DNA of 64,000 nucleotides from Streptomyces rishiriensis (GCF_030815485.1 NZ_JAUSWV010000002.1:6014001-6078000); one strand, 5' to 3'; counted from the first letter of the stretch, positions 43,471 to 52,864 are shown. Notes: generated by a model from the letters alone, not told the origin. Program-made: numbers and translations.

Positions 43471-44560
43471 CCGCGGCAAGCCGCGCGCCATCCCCACCAG
43501 CGCCGCGGAGAACCTCCTGCCCACCGGCGCCCGGCGCACCTCCAGCTCGGCCTCCGGCCGCACACGCGCGGAACGGCGCAAGCTCCAGCGCAAGGTCAAG
43601 CGCAAGCGCAGGCGCTCGGCCGTCCGGGAGATACCGCTGCTGGTCGGTGTCGCCGTCCTGATAGCCCTGGTCCTGAAGACCTTCCTCGTGCAGGCCTTCG
43701 TGATCCCGTCCGGCTCCATGGAGCAGACGATCCGGATCGGCGACCGTGTGCTGGTCGACAAGTTCACCCCGTGGTTCGGCTCCAAGCCCGAGCGTGGGGA
43801 CGTCGTCGTGTTCAAGGACCCCGGCGGCTGGCTCGACGACGAGCAGACCACCACCAAGAAGGCGGACCCGGTCGTCGTCAAGCAGATCAAGGAAGGGCTC
43901 ACCTTCATCGGTCTGCTGCCGTCCGACGACGAGAAGGACCTCATCAAGCGCGTCGTCGGGGTGGGCGGCGACCGTGTCGTGTGCTGTGACACGCAGGGAC
44001 GGGTCACCGTCAACGGCGTGCCCCTGGAGGAGGGGGCATATCTGTATCCCGGCAACGACCCCTCCAGCACGTCGTTCGACATCACCGTCCCCCAGGGGCG
44101 GCTGTGGGTGATGGGCGACCACCGGGCCAACTCCGCCGACTCCCGGGCCCACCAGAACACCGACTACGGCGGCACCGTCTCGGAGGACGAGGTGGTGGGG
44201 CGGGCCATGGTCATCGCCTGGCCGCTCGGGCACTGGGTCCGTCTCAAGGAACCGCAAACTTTCGCATCCGTCACCGGCTCGGCCGCCACGGCGACCGCGT
44301 CCGCCCAGCTGTCGCATAGGGTTGCCCCCGGCGATCCGAACGGATCGGTTCGACAACTCCCGAGCCCTGCGGAACTCCCGCTCGTTATGGGAGTGGTGGG
44401 CCTGCGTCGTACGTGGGGCAGGCAGCGGCACAGAGTGAGGAGTTGGCGTGGGGGATGTGGCGGTTGGCGCACGGTCCGGGCACGACGGCGAGGAGCACCG
44501 CGGTCATCCCGTGGAAGCCGCCGACCCGGCTTCCGACAGCGCCGTGACCTCCGGGAGTGA
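43463..44560 (+). CDS. sipX: Type I signal peptidase (SipX-type), extended C-terminus
   Basis: A 365-residue protein with a basic N-terminus (RKLQRKVKRKRRRSAVREI) before the single N-terminal span. Catalytic Ser85 (IPSGSMEQT) and Lys162 (LIKRVVGVGGD) are present, with GDHRANSADSRAH. A second hydrophobic stretch occurs near 310 (ELPLVMGVVGL). The last ~45 residues are an Arg/Gly-rich tail that overlaps the start of sipY by 113 bp; this tail may be a random read-through extension, as it looks unlike conserved sequence. Confidence 0.9.
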   Translation: MGNRGKPRAIPTSAAENLLPTGARRTSSSASGRTRAERRKLQRKVKRKRRRSAVREIPLLVGVAVLIALVLKTFLVQAFVIPSGSMEQTIRIGDRVLVDKFTPWFGSKPERGDVVVFKDPGGWLDDEQTTTKKADPVVVKQIKEGLTFIGLLPSDDEKDLIKRVVGVGGDRVVCCDTQGRVTVNGVPLEEGAYLYPGNDPSSTSFDITVPQGRLWVMGDHRANSADSRAHQNTDYGGTVSEDEVVGRAMVIAWPLGHWVRLKEPQTFASVTGSAATATASAQLSHRVAPGDPNGSVRQLPSPAELPLVMGVVGLRRTWGRQRHRVRSWRGGCGGWRTVRARRRGAPRSSRGSRRPGFRQRRDLRE

Positions 44561-45428
44561 CCCGGCGGCGGGCGGCGACGGCCCGCCGGCGGACGAGCCG
44601 CCCCGGACCGGTGGCGAAGGGTCCGGAGGCCCGGCCCCGAAGCCGAAGAAGCCCCGCTCCTTCTGGAAGGAGCTGCCGATCCTGATCGGTATCGCGCTCG
44701 TTCTCGCGCTGCTGATCAAGACGTTCCTGGTGCAGGCGTTCTCCATCCCGTCCGCCTCGATGGAGAACACCCTCAAGGAGGGCGACCGGGTCCTCGTCGA
44801 CAAGCTGACCCCGTGGTTCGGCTCCGAGCCGGAGCGGGGCGAGGTCGTCGTCTTCCACGACCCCGACAACTGGCTGGCAGGCGAGGCCACCGCCGATCCG
44901 AACGCCTTCCAGACGGTCCTCAGCTGGATCGGCCTGATGCCGTCCGCCGAGGAGAAGGACCTGATCAAGCGGGTCATCGGCGTCGGCGGCGACACCGTCT
45001 CGTGCAAGGGCACGGGCCCGTTGACGGTCAACGGCAAGGCGCTGAACGAGTCGTACGTGTACCCCGGCAACACCCCGTGCAGTCAGGACGACCAGGGCGG
45101 GCAGTTCACCGTGAAGGTCCCCAAGGGCTTCATCTGGGTCATGGGCGACCACCGTCAGAACTCGCGCGACTCCCGTTACAACCAGTCGGACAAGAACCAC
45201 GGCATGGTGCCCGTGAACCAGGTCGTCGGCCGTGCCGTCGTCAAGGCCTGGCCGATCACCCGTTGGGGCACCCTCCCGGTGCCGGACACGTTCGACCAGA
45301 CCGGCCTGAACGCCGGGTCCGCGGGATCCGCGGCGCTGACGGTCGCCCCGCAGGGCCTCGCCGTCGCCGGGGTCGTCCCCGTCGTCCTGTGGCGTCGTCG
45401 GCGCACCGAGGACTCCGCGGCCCGCTGA
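44448..45428 (+). CDS. sipY: Type I signal peptidase (SipY-type)
   Basis: A 326-residue protein from GTG 44448 behind GAGGAG. After an acidic, Gly/Pro-rich N-terminal region comes a span (LPILIGIALVLALLIKTFLV), Ser104 in IPSASMENT, Lys174 in LIKRVIGVGGD, and GDHRQNSRDSRYN. A second C-terminal span (LAVAGVVPVVLW) ends in RRRR. The tandem arrangement suggests diversification of substrate preference; which exported proteins each handles is unknown. Confidence 0.92.
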   Translation: MGDVAVGARSGHDGEEHRGHPVEAADPASDSAVTSGSDPAAGGDGPPADEPPRTGGEGSGGPAPKPKKPRSFWKELPILIGIALVLALLIKTFLVQAFSIPSASMENTLKEGDRVLVDKLTPWFGSEPERGEVVVFHDPDNWLAGEATADPNAFQTVLSWIGLMPSAEEKDLIKRVIGVGGDTVSCKGTGPLTVNGKALNESYVYPGNTPCSQDDQGGQFTVKVPKGFIWVMGDHRQNSRDSRYNQSDKNHGMVPVNQVVGRAVVKAWPITRWGTLPVPDTFDQTGLNAGSAGSAALTVAPQGLAVAGVVPVVLWRRRRTEDSAAR

Positions 45429-45558
45429 CCCTCCGGCTTCCGCGTCGGCCGCCCGTCGGCAAACCCTTTCCCAAGCTTGTGACCAAGGCCCGGGAAGACG
45501 GGGAAGACCGGGAAAGAGGGGCTGACCGGTTCGGTACCGCCGGGTAGGGTGCGGATCC

Positions 45559-46335
45559 ATGGGTGGCGAGAGCACTACGCGTACGGCCCCGCACAGTGGC
45601 GGTGGCACCAGCAGTGGCCCGGTGGGCAGCCGGACCGGACAGCGTCTGTCCGGACTGGCCGTCGCACTGGGCCTCGTGCTGTTCCTCTGTGGATTCGGCT
45701 GGGGAGCCCTGCTCTATCTGCCGTACACGGTGCCCACCAGTTCCATGAGCCCGACGATCGCGGCCGGCGACCGTGTGCTGGCCCAGCGTGTCGACGGCGA
45801 CGAGGTGCGCCGCGGGGACGTCGTCGTCTTCACCGACAAGACCTGGGCGAGCAACGCGCCCGTGGTCAAGCGGGTCGTGGCGGTCGGCGGCGACACGGTC
45901 TCGTGCTGCACCGAGGGCAAGCTGACCGTCAACGGCCAGCAGATCGAGGAACCGTATCTGCCCGCGGGCAGCCTGGCCGAGATCAAGAACTTCCCGACCG
46001 TGAAGGTCCCGGAGGGCCGGCTCTTCCTGCTCGGCGACGAGCGGGAGGGGTCGCTGGACTCCACAGCCCACCTCACGGACGCCGCCCAGGGGACGGTCGC
46101 GCGCAGCGCCGTCAAGGCTCGCGTCGACGCCGTCGTCTGGCCCATGAACGGCATGCTGGAGCGGCCCACGGGCTTCGAGGAGCTCGGCGCCCTCTCCGAG
46201 CCGGGCCCGCTGGGCACGATCGGCTGGATGATCGTCGCGGGCGGTGTGCTGGTCCTGGGTGGCGGTGCGTACGGCCCGATCGCCAAGCGGACGTCCGGTC
46301 GCCGGGCCCGGCCGGAGGCCGCCGGTGCCCGCTGA
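45559..46335 (+). CDS. sipZ: Type I signal peptidase (SipZ-type)
   Basis: A 258-residue protein, the most divergent of the four. N-terminal span (LAVALGLVLFLCGFGWGALL), catalytic Ser62 in VPTSSMSPT, Lys104 in VVKRVVAVGGD, GDEREGSLDS in place of GDHR-N-SRDS, and a C-terminal span (GTIGWMIVAGGVLVLGGGAY). The variant C-box suggests different substrate or kinetic behaviour. The Nudix gene overlaps its 3' end by 11 bp. Confidence 0.9.
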   Translation: MGGESTTRTAPHSGGGTSSGPVGSRTGQRLSGLAVALGLVLFLCGFGWGALLYLPYTVPTSSMSPTIAAGDRVLAQRVDGDEVRRGDVVVFTDKTWASNAPVVKRVVAVGGDTVSCCTEGKLTVNGQQIEEPYLPAGSLAEIKNFPTVKVPEGRLFLLGDEREGSLDSTAHLTDAAQGTVARSAVKARVDAVVWPMNGMLERPTGFEELGALSEPGPLGTIGWMIVAGGVLVLGGGAYGPIAKRTSGRRARPEAAGAR

Positions 46336-46861
46336 GACCACGGACGAGCCGAAGGGCGCGGGCCTCGATTCTTCCGAGGGCGGACTGCGCAGGGTCGCCC
46401 GGGTCGTCCTCCTCGACCCGCAGGACCGCATCCTGCTGCTGCACGGCCATGAACCGGACGACCCGGCCGACACCTGGTGGCTCACACCCGGCGGTGGCGT
46501 GGAGGGCGACGAGACCCGTGAGGAGGCCGCTCTGCGGGAACTCGTCGAGGAGACCGGCATCACCGAGGTCGAGCTCGGCCCGGTGCTGTGGCGGCGGACG
46601 TGCTCCTTTCCGTTCGCGGGCCGCCGCTGGAACCAGGAGGAGTGGTACTACCTGGCCCGTACGACACAGACGGCGACCCGTGCCACGGCCCTGACCGAGC
46701 TGGAGCGGCGCAGCGTCGTCGGAGCGCGTTGGTGGACCTGTCGGGAACTGACCCGGACACATGAGACGGTGTATCCGACCAGACTCGCCGAGCTGCTGCG
46801 CAGGCTGCTCGACGAAGGTCCTCCGGCCGGACCCGTAACCCTGGACACGGAAATCGTCTAG
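46325..46861 (+). CDS. Nudix hydrolase
   Basis: A 178-residue protein from GTG 46325, overlapping the sipZ stop. The Nudix box GGGVEGDETREEAALRELVE-ET is intact (G, E, REExxEE-type residues present), preceded by DPADTWWLTPGG. It hydrolyses a nucleoside diphosphate linked to some moiety; the substrate cannot be told from sequence. Conserved between sipZ and DUF2469 in Streptomyces. Confidence 0.9.
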   Translation: MPAETTDEPKGAGLDSSEGGLRRVARVVLLDPQDRILLLHGHEPDDPADTWWLTPGGGVEGDETREEAALRELVEETGITEVELGPVLWRRTCSFPFAGRRWNQEEWYYLARTTQTATRATALTELERRSVVGARWWTCRELTRTHETVYPTRLAELLRRLLDEGPPAGPVTLDTEIV

Positions 46862-46917
46862 AGGCGCGCGGGACTGGCGCACAATGGGGAGATCGCACGG
46901 CTGAAGGGGAACATGCC

Positions 46918-47226
46918 ATGAGCGCCGAGGACCTCGAGAAGTACGAGACCGAGATGGAGCTGAAGCTCTACCGGGAGTACCGCGATGTCGTCGGTCTGTT
47001 CAAATACGTGATCGAGACCGAGCGGCGTTTCTACCTCACCAACGACTACGAGATGCAGGTGCACTCGGTCCAGGGCGAGGTGTTCTTCGAAGTCTCCATG
47101 GCGGATGCCTGGGTGTGGGACATGTACCGGCCGGCCCGGTTCGTGAAGCAGGTGCGGGTGCTCACGTTCAAGGACGTGAACATCGAGGAGCTCAACAAGA
47201 GCGACCTGGAACTCCCGGGAAGCTGA
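46918..47226 (+). CDS. DUF2469 protein
   Basis: A 102-residue, very conserved actinobacterial protein: MSAEDLEKYETEMELKLYRE, YLTNDYEMQVHSVQGEVFFE and ADAWVWDMYRPARFVKQV. Function unknown. A CACAAT -10-like element lies at 46880-46885, and GAAGGGGAA lies 6 bp before the ATG. It precedes yraN in most actinomycetes. Confidence 0.9.
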   Translation: MSAEDLEKYETEMELKLYREYRDVVGLFKYVIETERRFYLTNDYEMQVHSVQGEVFFEVSMADAWVWDMYRPARFVKQVRVLTFKDVNIEELNKSDLELPGS

Positions 47227-47343
47227 GTTCCGCAGGGACGCGCTCGGACGGGTGACGGGGTTTTCCACAGCCCCGGGGTTGTCCACCAAGATCCTTCTCG
47301 TGGTGGCGGATGAGTGAGCGTGGGTGCCGGAGGTGGTGCCCAC

Positions 47344-47721
47344 GTGAACACGAACACGGATCTGGCCCGAGGCGCACTCGGCCGGTACGGCGAGGAACTG
47401 GCCGCACGGCGGCTGGTCGAGGCCGGCATGACGGTCCTGGAGCGCAACTGGCGCTGCGGCAGGACCGGTGAGATCGACATCGTCGCCAGGGACGGCGACG
47501 TCCTGGTCGTCTGCGAGGTGAAGACCCGCAGCGGCGGCGGATTCCAGCACCCGATGGCCTCGGTGACGCCCGAGAAGGCCGAGCGCCTGCGCGACCTGGC
47601 CGAGCGGTGGATCCAGGCGCACGGAGGAGCCCCGCCGGGCGGTGTCCGCATCGACCTGGTCGGTGTCGTCCTGCCCCGCCGCGGGGCGGCCGTCGTCGAG
47701 CACGCGCGGGGGGTGGCCTGA
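47344..47721 (+). CDS. YraN/UPF0102 endonuclease-like protein
   Basis: A 125-residue protein from GTG 47344 with GGAGG upstream (an in-frame GTG at 47314 is an alternative). LGRYGEELAARRLVEAGM and the restriction-endonuclease-like core EIDIVARDGDVLVVCEVKTR contain the D-(E/Q)xK nuclease pattern. Role uncertain; it accompanies yifB and dprA, suggesting DNA handling during uptake or recombination. Confidence 0.9.
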   Translation: MNTNTDLARGALGRYGEELAARRLVEAGMTVLERNWRCGRTGEIDIVARDGDVLVVCEVKTRSGGGFQHPMASVTPEKAERLRDLAERWIQAHGGAPPGGVRIDLVGVVLPRRGAAVVEHARGVA

Positions 47722-47722
47722 G

Positions 47723-49348
47723 ATGGGCTTCGCGCGTACGTGCTCGGTGGCGCTGGTGGGCGTCGAAGGAGTCGTCGTCGAGGTGCAGGCCGACCTCGAA
47801 CCGGGAGTGGCGGCGTTCACGCTCGTGGGGCTGCCCGACAAGAGCCTGACCGAGAGCCGGGACCGGGTCCGGGCGGCGGTGGTGAACTCGGGCGGCGAAT
47901 GGCCCCAGCGGAAGCTGACCGTCGGGCTCAGCCCGGCATCGGTGCCCAAGGGCGGCAGCGGCTTCGACCTCGCCATCGCCAGCGCGGTGCTCGGCGCCGC
48001 CGAACGGATCGACCCGCGGGTGCTCGCCGACATCGTCATGATCGGGGAGCTGGGCCTGGACGGACGGGTGCGCCCGGTCCGGGGCATCCTGCCCGCCGTG
48101 CTGGCTGCGGCCGACGCCGGGTACGAGCAGGTGGTCGTGCCCGAGTGCGCCGCCGCCGAGGCGGCACTGGTCCCCGGCGTGTCCGTGCTCGGGGTGCGCA
48201 GCCTGCGGCAGCTGATCGCCGTCCTCGCCGACGAGCCGGTCCCCGACGAGGAGCCGGACGAGGCGGGCCGCCCGGATCCGCTGCTGGCCGGACTGCGGAT
48301 GCCCGGCGCGGGAGCGGCCACCGGGATGCACAGCACGGGCGCCGCCCACCACGACCAGGAGCACGACCTCGCGGACGTGATCGGACAGAGCTCCGCGCGC
48401 ACCGCGGTGGAGGTTGCCGCGGCCGGCGGACATCATCTCTTCCTGGAAGGACCGCCCGGTACCGGCAAGACCATGCTCGCGGAGCGCCTGCCCGCCGTAC
48501 TGCCCAGGCTGGGCCGGCAGGAGTCGCTGGAGGTCACCGCGGTCCACTCGGTGGCCGGGCTGCTGCCGCCGGGCAAGCCCCTCATCGACGTGGCCCCCTA
48601 CTGCGCCCCGCACCACTCGGCCACCATGCAGTCGCTGGTCGGGGGCGGGGCCGGGTTCGCCCGCCCCGGCGCCGTCTCGCTGGCCCATCGGGGGGTGCTC
48701 TTCCTCGACGAGACCCCCGAGTTCGGCAGCCACGCCCTCGACGCCCTGCGGCAGCCGCTGGAGTCGGGCCACGTGGTGATCGCGCGCAGTGCGGGCGTCG
48801 TGCGGTTCCCGGCACGGTTCCTGATGGTCCTCGCGGCGAACCCCTGCCCGTGCGGGCGGTTCTCGCAGCGGGACACCCTGTGCGAGTGCCCGCCCTCCGC
48901 GATCCGCCGCTATCAGGCGCGGCTCTCCGGACCGCTGCTCGACCGGGTCGACCTGCGGGTCGAGGTCGATCCGGTCAGCCGCGCCCAGCTCGCGCACCGC
49001 GGTCCCGGCGGGGAGTCCACGGCGGTCGTCGCCGACCGGGTCAAGGCCGCCCGGGAACGCGCGGCGGCCCGGCTGGCGGGCACCCCGTGGCGGACCAACA
49101 GCGAGGTGCCGGGGCGGGAGCTGCGCAACCGCTGGCATGCCGCGACCGGCGCCATGGACGAGGCGGAGCGCAGCCTGGAGCGGGGGGTGCTGACCGCCCG
49201 GGGGCTCGACCGGGTCCTGCGTGTCGCCTGGACCGTCGCCGACCTGGTCGGCCACGACCGGCCCGGCGCGATGGACGTGAACCTGGCCCTCCAACTGCGC
49301 ACAGGAGTGCCGCGCGGTGTGCCGATGGCCCTCGGGGCCCTGACGTGA
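47723..49348 (+). CDS. YifB/ComM-type Mg-chelatase-like AAA+ ATPase
   Basis: A 541-residue protein. The N-terminal Lon-like domain (TLVGLPDKSLTESRDRVRAA) precedes the AAA+ core with Walker A LEGPPGTGKTMLAERL, Walker B GVLFLDETPEF, the zinc-like CPCGRFSQRDTLCECP segment, and LSGPLLDRVDLRVEV. ComM homologs are hexameric helicases that extend branch migration in natural transformation. It starts 1 bp after yraN and overlaps dprA (GTGA). Confidence 0.93.
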   Translation: MGFARTCSVALVGVEGVVVEVQADLEPGVAAFTLVGLPDKSLTESRDRVRAAVVNSGGEWPQRKLTVGLSPASVPKGGSGFDLAIASAVLGAAERIDPRVLADIVMIGELGLDGRVRPVRGILPAVLAAADAGYEQVVVPECAAAEAALVPGVSVLGVRSLRQLIAVLADEPVPDEEPDEAGRPDPLLAGLRMPGAGAATGMHSTGAAHHDQEHDLADVIGQSSARTAVEVAAAGGHHLFLEGPPGTGKTMLAERLPAVLPRLGRQESLEVTAVHSVAGLLPPGKPLIDVAPYCAPHHSATMQSLVGGGAGFARPGAVSLAHRGVLFLDETPEFGSHALDALRQPLESGHVVIARSAGVVRFPARFLMVLAANPCPCGRFSQRDTLCECPPSAIRRYQARLSGPLLDRVDLRVEVDPVSRAQLAHRGPGGESTAVVADRVKAARERAAARLAGTPWRTNSEVPGRELRNRWHAATGAMDEAERSLERGVLTARGLDRVLRVAWTVADLVGHDRPGAMDVNLALQLRTGVPRGVPMALGALT

Positions 49349-50505
49349 ACAGCGACGGCGACCCGGCCGGGGACCGGCTCGCCCGGGTCTTCCTCGGGCG
49401 GGTCCTCGAGCCCGGCGACGAGGTGGGCGGGCAGTGGGTGCGCGAGCGGGGAGTGCCGGAGGTGGTGCGTCGGCTGCGGGACGACGGGGAGCCGTTGCCG
49501 GGGGTGACCGCCCGCCGCTGGGCCGGCCTGCGGGCGCGGGCCGGGCAGGCCGAGCCGGAGCGCGATCTGGCCCTCGCGCAGGAGGCGGGGGTGCGGTTCG
49601 TGTGCCCGGGAGACGCCGAGTGGCCGGGGACGCTGGACGAGCTCGGGGACGCCCGGCCAATCGGCCTCTGGGTGCGCGGGCGGCCCAGTCTGCGGATGTG
49701 GGCGCTGCGGTCGGTCGCCGTCGTCGGTGCCCGCGCCTGCACCGAGTACGGCGCCCACATGGCGGCCACCCTCTCCGCCGACCTCGCCGAACAGGGCTGG
49801 GTGGTGGTGTCGGGCGGGGCCTACGGGGTGGACGGAGCCGCCCACCGGGGCGCGCTCGGCGCGGGCGGCGCCACGGTCGCCGTCCTCGCCTGCGGGGTCG
49901 ATCAGCCCTACCCGCGCGGTCACACGGCACTGATCAACCGGATCGCCGAACAGGGGCTGGTGATCGGCGAGTTGCCGCCCGGCGACCATCCGACCCCGAG
50001 CAGGTTCATCCTGCGCAACCGGGTGATCGCCGCGCTCACCCGGGGCACGGTCGTCGTCGAGGCCGCCTACCGCAGCGGCTCGCTGGTCACCGCCCGGGCG
50101 GCCCAGCGGCTGGGTCGGCACACGATGGGGGTGCCGGGTCCGGCCACGAGCGGTCTCTCCGCCGGTGTGCACGAACTGCTGCGGGGCGAGGCCGTCCTGG
50201 TCACCGATGCCGCGGAGGTCGTCGAACTGGTCGGTGACATGGGTGAGCTGGCCCCCGACCGGCGCGGCCCCGCGCTGCCGCGCGATCTGCTGGAGCCGGC
50301 TGCCCGGCGGGTCCTGGCCGCGCTGCCCGCCCGCAGACCCGCGGCGGTCGACGAGATCGCCCGGGAGGCGCGGACCACACCGGACGACGCGATCGCGAGA
50401 CTGTACGAACTCATGGCGCTCGGCTACGTCGAACGACACGGCGACGGCTGGAAGTTGACACGCCAGGCGGTGGTCTCCGTTCGAGCGGGTGGACGTCCGT
50501 GTTGA
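49345..50505 (+). CDS. dprA: DNA processing protein DprA
   Basis: A 386-residue protein from GTG 49345. The Rossmann core SVAVVGARACTEYGAHMAA, VSGGAYGVDGAAHRGALGAG, LACGVDQPYPRGHTALINRI and RNRVIAALTRGTVVVEAA is intact. A C-terminal winged-helix part (LPARRPAAVDEIAREAR) follows. DprA loads RecA on single-stranded DNA. Competence is not established in Streptomyces, so its role here is inferred from family. Confidence 0.95.
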   Translation: MNSDGDPAGDRLARVFLGRVLEPGDEVGGQWVRERGVPEVVRRLRDDGEPLPGVTARRWAGLRARAGQAEPERDLALAQEAGVRFVCPGDAEWPGTLDELGDARPIGLWVRGRPSLRMWALRSVAVVGARACTEYGAHMAATLSADLAEQGWVVVSGGAYGVDGAAHRGALGAGGATVAVLACGVDQPYPRGHTALINRIAEQGLVIGELPPGDHPTPSRFILRNRVIAALTRGTVVVEAAYRSGSLVTARAAQRLGRHTMGVPGPATSGLSAGVHELLRGEAVLVTDAAEVVELVGDMGELAPDRRGPALPRDLLEPAARRVLAALPARRPAAVDEIAREARTTPDDAIARLYELMALGYVERHGDGWKLTRQAVVSVRAGGRPC

Positions 50506-50769
50506 CCGGGAGGGTTCGGCCGTCCGGGGGAACGCCGAAAGCCTTGGGGATACCGGCAGTTGACCCACCGCCGGGGCCGACCGCCGTGACCGGCGTGACC
50601 CTGGAGTGCGCCCAGCGGAACGTATCTGCGTACCGGTTCGGGCACGCCCTTCGCGCACCGCGACACTTCAGTCACGCTACGCTCACGAGGATTCCGGCAC
50701 AGACCGGCACCTCTGCACCACGCGGTACCCACCTCACGCACTTCACGGCAGAACGGCACAAGGCGACGA

Positions 50770-51612
50770 ATGCCCCAGCACACCTCCGGGTCCGACCGGG
50801 CGGCGATCACCCCAGCCGCCCGTGACGGTGGCAGCGTGCGGCCGCCCGCTCCCTCGACACTCGACGAGCTGTGGCGGTCGTACAAGGCGACGGGGGACGA
50901 ACGGCTGCGGGAGCAGCTGATCCTGCACTACTCACCGCTGGTGAAGTACGTGGCGGGCCGGGTGAGCGTCGGTCTGCCGCCCAATGTCGAGCAGGCCGAC
51001 TTCGTCTCCTCCGGGGTCTTCGGGCTGATCGACGCGATCGAGAAGTTCGACATCGGACGGGAGATCAAGTTCGAGACCTACGCGATCACCCGGATCCGGG
51101 GCGCGATGATCGACGAGCTCCGGGCGCTGGACTGGATCCCGCGGTCGGTGCGGCAGAAGGCGCGCAACGTCGAGCGGGCCTACGCGACCCTGGAGGCGAG
51201 GCTGCGGCGGACTCCGTCGGAGTGCGAGGTGGCCGCCGAACTCGGCATCGCGGTGGACGAACTGCACGCCGTGTTCAGTCAGTTGTCGCTGGCCAACGTG
51301 GTGGCGCTGGAGGAGCTGCTGCACGTCGGGGGTGAGGACGGGGACGGCCTCAGCTTCATGGACACACTGGAGGACACCGCCGCGGACAACCCCGTGGAGG
51401 TGGCCGAGGACCGGGAGCTCAGGCGGTTCCTCGCCCGCGCGATCAACACCCTGCCCGACCGGGAGAAGACGGTCGTCACGCTCTACTACTACGAGGGTCT
51501 GACGCTCGCCGAGATCGGGAACGTGCTGGGAGTGACCGAGAGCAGGGTCAGCCAGATCCACACCAAGTCCGTCCTCCAGCTGCGCGCGAAACTGGCGAGC
51601 TTCGGCCGCTGA
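50770..51612 (+). CDS. whiG: Sporulation sigma factor WhiG
   Basis: A 280-residue FliA-type sigma-28 factor. Region 2 is LILHYSPLVKYVAGRVSVGL to KFDIGREIKFETYAITRIRG, region 3 LRALDWIPRSVRQKARNVE, and region 4 LPDREKTVVTLYYYEGLTL plus the helix-turn-helix NVLGVTESRVSQIH. It commits aerial hyphae to sporulation, activating whiI and whiH, and is controlled by the anti-sigma RsiG with c-di-GMP and by BldD (family knowledge). The 264-bp upstream region has TCACG direct repeats but no clear BldD dyad. Confidence 0.97.
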   Translation: MPQHTSGSDRAAITPAARDGGSVRPPAPSTLDELWRSYKATGDERLREQLILHYSPLVKYVAGRVSVGLPPNVEQADFVSSGVFGLIDAIEKFDIGREIKFETYAITRIRGAMIDELRALDWIPRSVRQKARNVERAYATLEARLRRTPSECEVAAELGIAVDELHAVFSQLSLANVVALEELLHVGGEDGDGLSFMDTLEDTAADNPVEVAEDRELRRFLARAINTLPDREKTVVTLYYYEGLTLAEIGNVLGVTESRVSQIHTKSVLQLRAKLASFGR

Positions 51613-51696
51613 ACCGCGCGGACCGGCCCGGCCCGCCGACCGAAGCGCGACCGGGATCACTCCCGCCGGGGACCCGGCCTCCGTAGAGTGGTCGAC

Positions 51697-52278
51697 GTGC
51701 CAAGGATTCGAGCGGCCTCCGTGGCCGAGCACCGGTCGATGCAGCGTGCCGCCCTGCTGGACGCGGCACGTTCCCTGTTGTCCGAGGGCGGGACGGAGGC
51801 GCTGACCTTCCCTGCCCTCGCCGAGCGCACGGGCCTCGCGCGCTCTTCCGTGTACGAGTACTTCCGGTCCCGGGCCGCCGTGGTCGAGGAGCTGTGCGAG
51901 GTCGACTTCCCCTTGTGGGCGGCGGAGGTCGAGGCGGGCATGGCCGCCGCCGAGGGGGCCGAGGCCAAGGTCGAGGCGTATGTGCGCCGGCAGCTCGCCC
52001 TGGTGGGGGACCGGCGGCACCGGGCCGTCGTGGCCATCTCGGCGAGCGAGCTGGACGCGGGGGCCCGGGAGAAGATCCGGGCGGCGCACGGCGGGCTCGT
52101 GGCCATGATCGGAGCGGCGCTGGCGGAGCTGGGGCACGCGGAGCCCCGGCTGGCGGCGATGCTGCTGCAGGGAGTGGTGGACGCGGCGGTGCGGCGCATC
52201 GAGCTGGGAGCCGCGGAGGATCCCTCGGCGATCACGGACGCCGCGGTGGGCATGGTGCTGCGGGGCGTCCGCGGCTGA
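51697..52278 (+). CDS. TetR-family transcriptional regulator
   Basis: A 193-residue protein from GTG 51697 (PRIRAASVAEHRSMQRAAL). The N-terminal DNA-binding domain reads LLSEGGTEALTFPALAERTG and LARSSVYEYFRSRAAVVEEL, the standard TetR helix-turn-helix. The ligand domain is short and Ala/Glu-rich. It lies downstream of whiG and ends 1 bp from the convergent peptidase gene. Target and ligand are unknown. Confidence 0.88.
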   Translation: MPRIRAASVAEHRSMQRAALLDAARSLLSEGGTEALTFPALAERTGLARSSVYEYFRSRAAVVEELCEVDFPLWAAEVEAGMAAAEGAEAKVEAYVRRQLALVGDRRHRAVVAISASELDAGAREKIRAAHGGLVAMIGAALAELGHAEPRLAAMLLQGVVDAAVRRIELGAAEDPSAITDAAVGMVLRGVRG

Positions 52279-52279
52279 G

Positions 52280-52864
52280 TCACGGCAGCGGTACGCCGAG
52301 CACCGGCAGCAGCCGTGACGGGCCGCTCCGCCGCAGCCACGGGGGCAGCAGCGACAGTGGGTCCAGATAGGTACGGCCCCTCAGCAGCCCCCAGTGCAGA
52401 CACGTGCGTGCGCAGTGCGAGCCCGTCGGCTCCAGCGTGCCGACCACCTGGCCCGGCGCCACCTCGTCGCCCTTGCGCAGCGACGCCCGTACCGGCTCGT
52501 AGGTGGTCCGCAGGGGCGGCAGGCCGGTCGCCGACAGCTCCACCGACACGACGCCCCGGCCCGCCACCAGGCCCGCGAAGGACACCCGTCCGGCCGCCAC
52601 CGCCCGTACCGGAGTGTCCGGCGGTGCCGCGAGGTCGACGCCTCGGTGGCCGCGCGCGTACGGGCCCGCCGGGGGTTCCCAGCCGCGTACCACCGCCGGA
52701 CGGGTTCCCACCGGCCAGACCCGGCCGACCGCCGGGACGGGCGGCTCGGGAAAGGCCCGGGCTCCCGGCGCGACCTGGGGGTCCGCCCACGCCACCGTCA
52801 CCACCGTCATGATCGACAGGACCGGCAGGACCGGCAGCAGGGCCGTGAATCGCTGTGCGTACAT
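52280..52864 (-). CDS. Secreted M23-family (LytM) metallopeptidase
   Basis: A 194-residue protein with an N-terminal signal sequence (LLPVLPVLSIMTVVTVAWA). The M23 fold shows YARGHRGVDLAAPPDTPV (HxxxD zinc site), VAPGQVVGTLEPTGSH and CLHWGLLRG (HxG-type zinc ligand). Such enzymes cleave peptidoglycan cross-links or activate amidases. Divergent from rpsB. Confidence 0.88.
   Translation of the reverse strand: MYAQRFTALLPVLPVLSIMTVVTVAWADPQVAPGARAFPEPPVPAVGRVWPVGTRPAVVRGWEPPAGPYARGHRGVDLAAPPDTPVRAVAAGRVSFAGLVAGRGVVSVELSATGLPPLRTTYEPVRASLRKGDEVAPGQVVGTLEPTGSHCARTCLHWGLLRGRTYLDPLSLLPPWLRRSGPSRLLPVLGVPLP

Noticed and set aside
50640..50700. TCACG direct repeats upstream of whiG as a BldD box
   Set aside because: BldD sites need an inverted AGTGA-TCAC-like dyad; these are same-orientation halves.
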